The position numbers and the translations under genes were made by a program. 10,903 nucleotides of DNA, from NCBI GenBank assembly GCA_937925645.1, contig CALAMB010000195.1, forward strand, positions 1 through 10,903. Reading direction: 5' to 3'. The notes under the pieces are model-generated. The model was not told the origin of the DNA and did no database searches. It was given only the letters and a program-made list of their open reading frames with translations. Of the stretch, positions 6,745-10,903 are shown piece by piece. The DNA comes from an uncultured Acidobacteriota bacterium (GTDB lineage Bacteria; Acidobacteriota; JAAYUB01). How positions within the stretch are numbered: the first letter of the stretch is position 1; every line of letters starts with the position of its first letter.

Positions 6745-8067
6745 TCAGATCCGGGCGAGGCCGAGAAAGGCGGCGTGGAGGGCGGCGACCAGGGCGACGA
6801 ACACCAGCCGGGCGGCGCGGGGGGAGAGACCGGGAAAGCGGTAGCCGATCCAGCCATCGGGACAGCTCCCCACGCAGTCGCCGCACAGGGTGCAGTTGAG
6901 GCCCGGCCGGCGGCGGCGGATGTCGTCGGCGGCGAGCGCCCCGTAGCGGCACGCCGCGGTGCAGCGGCCGCATTCGGTGCACTCCTGGCCGATGCGTATC
7001 TTCAACGGATGGAGGCGACCCAGGAGCGACGCCACCAGACCGATGGGGCACCACGCGGTGCAGTGGGCCATGGTTCCGTATCGCCGCGATACCGTCAGCA
7101 TGATGACCACCCCGGCCAGGCCGAAGGCGGCCGCCGCGGCCGTGGCCGCGAGCGGCGGCGCGCCGGCCAGCTGCAGTCCCAGCGCCGCGAGCACCACGCC
7201 GGGCAGGGTGACCCAGCGGCCCCACCGCGCCCACGCGGGCAGTTCCAGGGGGCGCGGCCGCCGGGCGGCCAGCGCCGCGTCCCAGGCGCCGATGTAGCAG
7301 AGGAAGCTGCACCAGGCCGGACCCGCCAGCGCCACCGCGGCCAGGAAGAGGACGGGCATGAAGTAGCCGCCGCCGCGCCAGACGGGACCGGCGGCGATGA
7401 GCGCCGGCACCGGCAGGTGGAGCTTCCCGCTCATGAGGAAGTCCCCCAGGCCCGCCAGCCCCAGCGCCAGTTGGACGAAGAACACCGCGGAGAACAACCC
7501 CCACAGCCAGCGGCGGCGCTCCGCCCAGTGATCGCCGGCGGCCAGGCGCCGCGCCAGCCACGCGGCGTAGAGGGCCAGCGCCGCGATCTCCAGCCAGCCG
7601 GCGCCGGCGAGGAAACGCTCCGCGAGCAGCAGGGGCGGCCGCACCACGCTGTGCGCGGCGCCCAGCGTCACGGCGGCGATGGCGAACGTCGCCACTGCGA
7701 CCCCCTCAGCGCCGGGTGCGTCCTCGGCGCGCCGGCGTGCGGTGCGGCCCTGCAGCCAGGCGGCGACGAGAGTGACCGCCGCCACGGCCGCCAGGATCGC
7801 CGCCAGCCGCAGCCACGGCTCCCCGGCCGCCATCCGGCCGGCCGCCAGGCGCGCGGCCGTGCGCACCCACTCCGCCGCCGCGCCCAGCAGCAACACCTGG
7901 AGCAGGCGCACCGGCCATCGCCCGGGGAGCGCCAGCAGGAGCGGCGCCGCCAGGCTCAGCGCCGACAGCGCCCATTGGTCCGCCCGCGAGAAATGCGCCG
8001 CGGCCAGCAGCGCCGCCACCACGGCCATGAGGGTGGGAGCGACCGCCGTGCCACGAGTTGAACTCAT
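6745..8067 (-). CDS. NapH/YccM-like polyferredoxin membrane protein
   Basis: A 440-aa membrane protein with about ten or eleven hydrophobic segments (roughly 10-28, 33-48, 52-66, 86-104, 122-140, 158-174, 187-207, 233-252, 286-302, 308-326 and 420-438). Two CxxxC motifs sit at membrane edges: WCSFLC (C253, C257) and HCTAWCP (C336, C340), as in NapH/NosR-type proteins. Two [4Fe-4S] ferredoxin motifs follow: C363, C366, C369, C373 and C392, C395, C398, C402. Relatives carry electrons between the quinone pool and soluble redox partners. The gene follows the ferredoxin-domain gene by 72 bp on the same strand and probably shares its FNR-like promoter. The ATG at 8067 fits the first membrane segment, although its ribosome site is weak. 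The precise partner is unknown. Confidence 0.85.
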   Translation of the reverse strand: MSSTRGTAVAPTLMAVVAALLAAAHFSRADQWALSALSLAAPLLLALPGRWPVRLLQVLLLGAAAEWVRTAARLAAGRMAAGEPWLRLAAILAAVAAVTLVAAWLQGRTARRRAEDAPGAEGVAVATFAIAAVTLGAAHSVVRPPLLLAERFLAGAGWLEIAALALYAAWLARRLAAGDHWAERRRWLWGLFSAVFFVQLALGLAGLGDFLMSGKLHLPVPALIAAGPVWRGGGYFMPVLFLAAVALAGPAWCSFLCYIGAWDAALAARRPRPLELPAWARWGRWVTLPGVVLAALGLQLAGAPPLAATAAAAAFGLAGVVIMLTVSRRYGTMAHCTAWCPIGLVASLLGRLHPLKIRIGQECTECGRCTAACRYGALAADDIRRRRPGLNCTLCGDCVGSCPDGWIGYRFPGLSPRAARLVFVALVAALHAAFLGLARI

Positions 8068-8139
8068 GGTGTCAACCGCCTGAACGTCTCATTTGATACC
8101 GATACCGGCGCGCCCGGCCGCGCCCCGACCGTCGAATGA

Positions 8140-8979
8140 TCAACACCCGTCGGATGGCATGATCTCGCCGCCGATGGAGATCCGCACCAGTTCCAGGGGA
8201 AAGTCCTTGCCGCTTTGGGCCAGAGCCCGGTGGGCGATGCGCACCAGCCCGTTGCAGCACGGCACTTCCATGAACGCCACCCGGACCGAGCGGATGTCGT
8301 TGTCCCGGAAGATCGCCGCCAGTTTCTGAACGTACACCTCGCCGTCGTCCAGCTTCGGACAGCCGATCAGGGCCACCCGGCCGGCAATGAAATCGCGGTG
8401 AAAGCCGGCGTAGGCCAGCGGCACGCAGTCGGCCGCGAGCAGCAGGTGGGCGCCCGCGAAGTACGGCGCCCGGGTGGGGAGCAGCGCGATCTGGACGGGC
8501 CAGTTGGTCAGCCGTGAGGGTTCGGCCGCTGTCGCGGGCGCCGGCGCCTCGGCGCGGGCAATGGTCCGGGCCGCCGTACCCGGGCAGCCGCCGCCATGGC
8601 TGTGTCCCGCTCCGTGGCCGTGGCGCAGGAACGGGCTCGCCGCCGGGTGGGGACGGGACGGCGGTGCCGGACAGGCCGCCGGGGCCGCGCCGCCGCGGAC
8701 CGCGTTGGCCTGGACGGACGCCACAACCTCTTCGACGGAGTGGCCGGTGTGCGCCGCCACCGCCACCGCATCGAACTCCGCCGCGTCGCGTTCTTCGAGG
8801 GTGATGGCGCCCTGGGGGCAATCGCCCAGACACGCGCCCAGCCCGTCACAGTAGGTTTCGCTCACAAGGCGCGCCTTGCCGTCCACGATCCGGAGGGCGC
8901 CCTCGGCGCAGGACGGCACGCACAGGCCGCAGCCGTCGCACTTGCTTTCGTCGATTTTGATTATCTTCCGAATGGCCAT
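8140..8979 (-). CDS. Ferredoxin-domain protein with C-terminal Cys-rich domain, function unknown
   Basis: A 279-aa protein. Residues 1-60 are a two-cluster ferredoxin domain: C14, C17, C20, C24 form a full [4Fe-4S] motif, while the second reads CDGLGACLGDCP (C44, C50, C54) with Leu where the second Cys is usual. Residues 100-155 are a Pro/Ala linker with a His cluster, RHGHGAGHSHGGGC (119-132). The C-terminal domain (about 160-275) holds AADC (C185), IGCPKLDD (C207) and MEVPCCNGL (C241, C242), likely metal or cluster ligands. I recognise this layout as a conserved anaerobe protein without an assigned reaction. The ATG at 8979 is chosen for its strong site GGGAGG 6 nt upstream; an ATG at 9015 lies before the leader's ribosome site and only 12 codons earlier. 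It is followed by the polyferredoxin gene. Confidence 0.83.
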   Translation of the reverse strand: MAIRKIIKIDESKCDGCGLCVPSCAEGALRIVDGKARLVSETYCDGLGACLGDCPQGAITLEERDAAEFDAVAVAAHTGHSVEEVVASVQANAVRGGAAPAACPAPPSRPHPAASPFLRHGHGAGHSHGGGCPGTAARTIARAEAPAPATAAEPSRLTNWPVQIALLPTRAPYFAGAHLLLAADCVPLAYAGFHRDFIAGRVALIGCPKLDDGEVYVQKLAAIFRDNDIRSVRVAFMEVPCCNGLVRIAHRALAQSGKDFPLELVRISIGGEIMPSDGC

Positions 8980-9010
8980 GATGATCCTCCCTGGCGTCAG
9001 TCTCGGCGCC

Positions 9011-9052
9011 ATCATACCCGAGGGGCGCCAGGCGTGCTTTGACCTAAGTCAA
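9011..9052 (-). promoter_or_regulatory. Class II FNR/CRP-family activated promoter
   Basis: The inverted repeat TTGAC-N4-GTCAA (9039-9052) closely resembles the FNR box TTGAT-N4-ATCAA. The -10 hexamer on the minus strand is TATGAT (9016-9011). Exactly 22 bp separate them, which places the box centre at -41.5 from a predicted start near 9004, the classic class II activator position. No good -35 box lies 17 bp upstream of the -10, as expected for an activator-dependent promoter. The leader to the ATG at 8979 is about 25 nt. The regulator itself is not in the window; members of the FNR, HcpR or DNR type are candidates. Confidence 0.72.
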
Positions 9053-9062
9053 TTCATATCGT

Positions 9063-9101
9063 CGGACGGTCGGGCCGTCCGCGGCGGGACGAAGCCGCCG
9101 C
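9063..9101 (-). terminator. Two adjacent GC hairpins after the metallophosphoesterase gene
   Basis: On the minus strand, GCGGCGG and CCGCCGC arms (9081-9101, 7-nt loop) start 5 nt past the stop codon, and CGGACGG and CCGTCCG arms (9063-9081, 5-nt loop) follow directly. No U-tract follows. They could end transcription or insulate the FNR-like promoter immediately downstream. Confidence 0.4.
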
Positions 9102-9105
9102 CGGC

Positions 9106-10464
9106 TCAGGCCGGGTGGATGGCCGAGCGGAAGTCGAAGCGGGGCGCCTCGGCGTCGCCCTCGCCGCGCTGGTAGAAGACGGCATAGCTCGTGTGCTTCA
9201 GCGGCACGAATGCGGGCGCCCCGCTGCCGGCGGTGCGCACCAGCCGCTCGCGCCAGGTGCCGGCGTTGATGTAGACGACATCCCGCCCGGCCCGGCATTC
9301 GAGCGGCAGCACGAGCGGGTTGTGGGTGTGGCCCAGCGCCAGGTAGCGGATCTCCGGGTCGTCCACCCAGGCCCGCTCGTCGAGAAGCCCCTCGATGAGC
9401 GCGTCGCCGGACGGGTCGGGATTGTCCTCGGATGCCTTCAGGAACAGGGGGAACAGGTCCTGGGCGCGCAGGATCTCCAGCGCCTTGCGCGGCAGCCAGC
9501 GGATCCACGGGCTGGTCAGCCAGCGGACGGCCTCGTCCCACTCCGTCGCGTCGTCCCGCCAGGTGCGCAGGAAGTCGATCTCCAGCAACCCGGCGGTGAC
9601 GGTTTCGAACGCCTCCTCCAGCGCGGCCCGGATCTCGGGGAGGGACTCGGTGCGGATGCGGCTGTCGAGCCACTCCATGATGCGGCCCAGGGGCCGGACG
9701 TTGTCGATTTCGCGCAGGCCCCGCAGCCACTCCGCGGAAACGGCCGGGTGGCGGTCGCGCCGGCGGTCCAGGGTCCAGGGAAGCTTCACCGCGAATTCGG
9801 TGGTGATCACGTCGCTCACGGCGGGCGCGGCGCCGGGGCCGCCCGCGTTCCACGGGTCGAAGGCGTGGCCGTGGCGGGCGAGCAACCCGTAGGCCGGCGC
9901 CCGGCACTCCCGCGGGAACGGCGCGTCCGGAGCCCCCGCGCCGCTCGTCGCCGCGCCCAGCATCTCGCGGACCGCCGCGCGCACCGCGGGAAAGGCGTCG
10001 GCCAGCCGGTCGTGGTTGCCGGGGATGAACTCCACCGACACGGGGAGCGGCCGCCCCAGCGCCTCCGCCGCCCGCCGGGGCAGCTCGCGGAGCAGCGCGA
10101 GCGCCGCCCAGTTCTTGGCCAGGATGGAGGTGGCCGACGCCGACTCGCGCCGGCCGTCGGCGGGCATTCGCCCCAGGATGCCGAGGCAGCAGCGCTCCAG
10201 GGGCGACCCCGCCCCGTCGCCGGCCAGCACGGCCAGACCGTCGCGGCCCCAGGGGCGGTGCTCCGACGGCAGGTCGAACCACCGCTCGGTGCGCACCAGA
10301 TCCAGAATGTCGCCCAGCAGCACCACCCGCAGCTCCACCGCGCGGACGCGCGCCGCCAGCGTCATCCAATCCGAGAGAATCACCCGGCTCAGCGTCTCAG
10401 CCTGCAGGTTGTGCTCGCCGGCCGTGCCGTCGGTGAAGTGCAGGTCGCTCAGGACCACCAGCAT
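9106..10464 (-). CDS. Calcineurin-like metallophosphoesterase with large insertion
   Basis: A 452-aa protein with the full set of metal-binding motifs of the calcineurin-like phosphoesterase fold: SDLH (D7, H9), GDILD (D52), GNHD (N150, H151), RHGH (H198, H200) and GHTH (H379, H381). A segment of about 160-170 residues rich in Trp, Leu and charged residues (205-370) separates the last two motifs and is much longer than usual; it probably forms a helical cap over the active site. No signal peptide is seen, so it should be cytoplasmic. The substrate is not evident; candidates are nucleotides, phosphoesters or phosphoproteins. The ATG at 10464 has GGGAGG 6 nt upstream. It seems to be transcribed alone and is not obviously linked to the redox genes. 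Confidence 0.87.
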   Translation of the reverse strand: MLVVLSDLHFTDGTAGEHNLQAETLSRVILSDWMTLAARVRAVELRVVLLGDILDLVRTERWFDLPSEHRPWGRDGLAVLAGDGAGSPLERCCLGILGRMPADGRRESASATSILAKNWAALALLRELPRRAAEALGRPLPVSVEFIPGNHDRLADAFPAVRAAVREMLGAATSGAGAPDAPFPRECRAPAYGLLARHGHAFDPWNAGGPGAAPAVSDVITTEFAVKLPWTLDRRRDRHPAVSAEWLRGLREIDNVRPLGRIMEWLDSRIRTESLPEIRAALEEAFETVTAGLLEIDFLRTWRDDATEWDEAVRWLTSPWIRWLPRKALEILRAQDLFPLFLKASEDNPDPSGDALIEGLLDERAWVDDPEIRYLALGHTHNPLVLPLECRAGRDVVYINAGTWRERLVRTAGSGAPAFVPLKHTSYAVFYQRGEGDAEAPRFDFRSAIHPA

Positions 10465-10482
10465 GGGCGCCTCCCGCCACCG

Positions 10483-10513
10483 ATTGTAGCGGGTGCGGCC
10501 GCCGGGGTGTCAA
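10483..10513 (-). promoter_or_regulatory. Probable promoter of the metallophosphoesterase gene
   Basis: On the minus strand a perfect TTGACA (10513-10508) lies 19 bp upstream of TACAAT (10488-10483). The hexamers are strong but the spacer is 2 bp longer than ideal. The predicted start near 10476 leaves only about 12 nt before the ATG, so the ribosome site would be at the very end of the mRNA. Confidence 0.5.
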
Positions 10514-10543
10514 GGGAAAAACGGGCGACCGCGGATCGGTTCG

Positions 10544-10599
10544 CAGGTTCAGAGATTCACAGGTTCAGAGGTCCACAGGTTCACAGGTTCACTGGTTCG
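10544..10599 (+). repeat. 8-bp tandem repeat, consensus CAGGTTCA
   Basis: Seven units in strict 8-bp register: CAGGTTCA, GAGATTCA, CAGGTTCA, GAGGTCCA, CAGGTTCA, CAGGTTCA and CTGGTTCG. Units differ by one to three bases. It lies upstream of the metallophosphoesterase promoter. The array at 6645-6693 is the same repeat inverted, and the array at 284-339 shares the core. Confidence 0.88.
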
Positions 10600-10710
10600 T
10601 GTTTGCTGTCGCTGCGAGCACCCGCTCCCCCAACCCGGCGGAGCCGGAACTCAGCGGTCGGCGTGGCGGTGGATGGGCCCGCGATCGTGCGTCCGGGCAT
10701 GCGTTTTTTC

Positions 10711-10873
10711 AGCCCCGCTCCGCGGGGCTTGTGCCCCCTGTAGCCCGTCCGTTTACGGACGGGTCGGCGGCGGCTGGTTTAGAGTTGTGGTCAGCCCGGT
10801 TCACCGGGCGTGGCGGTTCCCCCGGCCCCCGTTGGAACGGGGGCCGGACGATCCAAGCCCCCTGAAGGGGGCT
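10711..10873. repeat. Cluster of five hairpins (REP-like extragenic palindromes)
   Basis: Five perfect stem-loops lie within 163 bp: AGCCCCGC arms with loop TCC (10711-10729); CCCGTCCG arms with loop TTTA (10744-10763), preceded by GTAG; GCCCGG arms with loop TTCA (10794-10809); 12-bp arms starting CCGGCCCCC around a 2-nt centre (10822-10847); and AGCCCCC arms with loop TGAA (10856-10873). Stem sequences differ yet stay fully paired, and most share an outer AGCCC/GGGCT-like frame. The rest of 10600-10903 shows no gene. GTAG at the foot of a hairpin is a mark of REP elements moved by RAYT transposases; no such transposase gene is in the window. Confidence 0.7.
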
Positions 10874-10903
10874 GCCGATCCAACGACAACGACTGTTTCC
10901 CCG

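Noticed and set aside
8107..8124. GC hairpin (GGCGCG arms) between the ferredoxin-domain and membrane protein genes as a terminator
   Set aside because: The 6-bp stem has no U-tract and such short GC hairpins are expected by chance here; co-transcription of the two genes is more likely.
9047..9052. TTGACT as a -35 box for the ferredoxin-domain gene
   Set aside because: It lies 30 bp from the TATGAT -10 hexamer, too far for RNA polymerase alone. It is better read as half of the FNR-type inverted repeat.
10705..10729. Intrinsic terminator suggested by a T-run next to a hairpin
   Set aside because: The T-run precedes the hairpin on the plus strand and becomes an A-run after it on the minus strand, so it fits neither direction.

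Overview
The window is a GC-rich bacterial stretch with seven convincing protein-coding genes, all on the minus strand, separated by repeat-rich intergenic DNA. Redox proteins dominate: iron-sulfur clusters, ThDP, and FAD/NAD(P) folds. This points to an anaerobic or facultatively anaerobic heterotroph. The sequence alone does not fix the taxon. The high GC, short-period intergenic repeats and hairpin clusters would suit an uncultivated Acidobacteriota-type or similar genome, but that is only a guess. No rRNA, tRNA, CRISPR array, transposase or phage gene was seen.

In transcription order (right to left): (a) 10465-10903 is non-coding and holds five tandem hairpins with different stem sequences, an 8-bp tandem repeat (consensus CAGGTTCA) and a probable promoter. 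(b) 9106-10464 encodes a calcineurin-like metallophosphoesterase with a large helical insertion. (c) 8980-9105 carries two GC hairpins and an excellent match to a class II FNR/CRP-family promoter (TTGAC-N4-GTCAA exactly 22 bp upstream of TATGAT). (d) This promoter would drive a ferredoxin-domain protein of unknown function (8140-8979) and a NapH/polyferredoxin-like membrane protein (6745-8067), probably one anaerobically controlled electron-transfer unit. (e) 6399-6744 is non-coding and holds a second copy of the 8-bp repeat family, in the opposite orientation, and a near-consensus sigma-70-type promoter (TTGACC-17-TATAAT). (f) That promoter would drive a tight four-gene operon: a GltD/NfnL-like flavo-iron-sulfur protein with a very long basic disordered N-terminal tail (3999-6398), a small FAD oxidoreductase (2912-3931), a fused gamma-alpha 2-oxoacid:ferredoxin oxidoreductase subunit (1152-2915) and its ThDP-binding beta subunit (386-1159). 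(g) 1-385 is non-coding and built almost wholly of short-period repeats, including a roughly 110-bp direct duplication.

The operon looks like a self-contained 2-oxoacid oxidoreductase that could pass electrons from the ThDP site through [4Fe-4S] clusters to a pyridine nucleotide through its own flavoproteins. However, several residues that are near-invariant in this enzyme family are changed in both catalytic subunits, and the second flavoprotein has a degenerate nucleotide-binding fold. The complex is therefore either a divergent enzyme with another substrate or chemistry, or partly degenerate. This complex, the FNR-like promoter with the redox pair it precedes, and the repeat families are the most interesting content.
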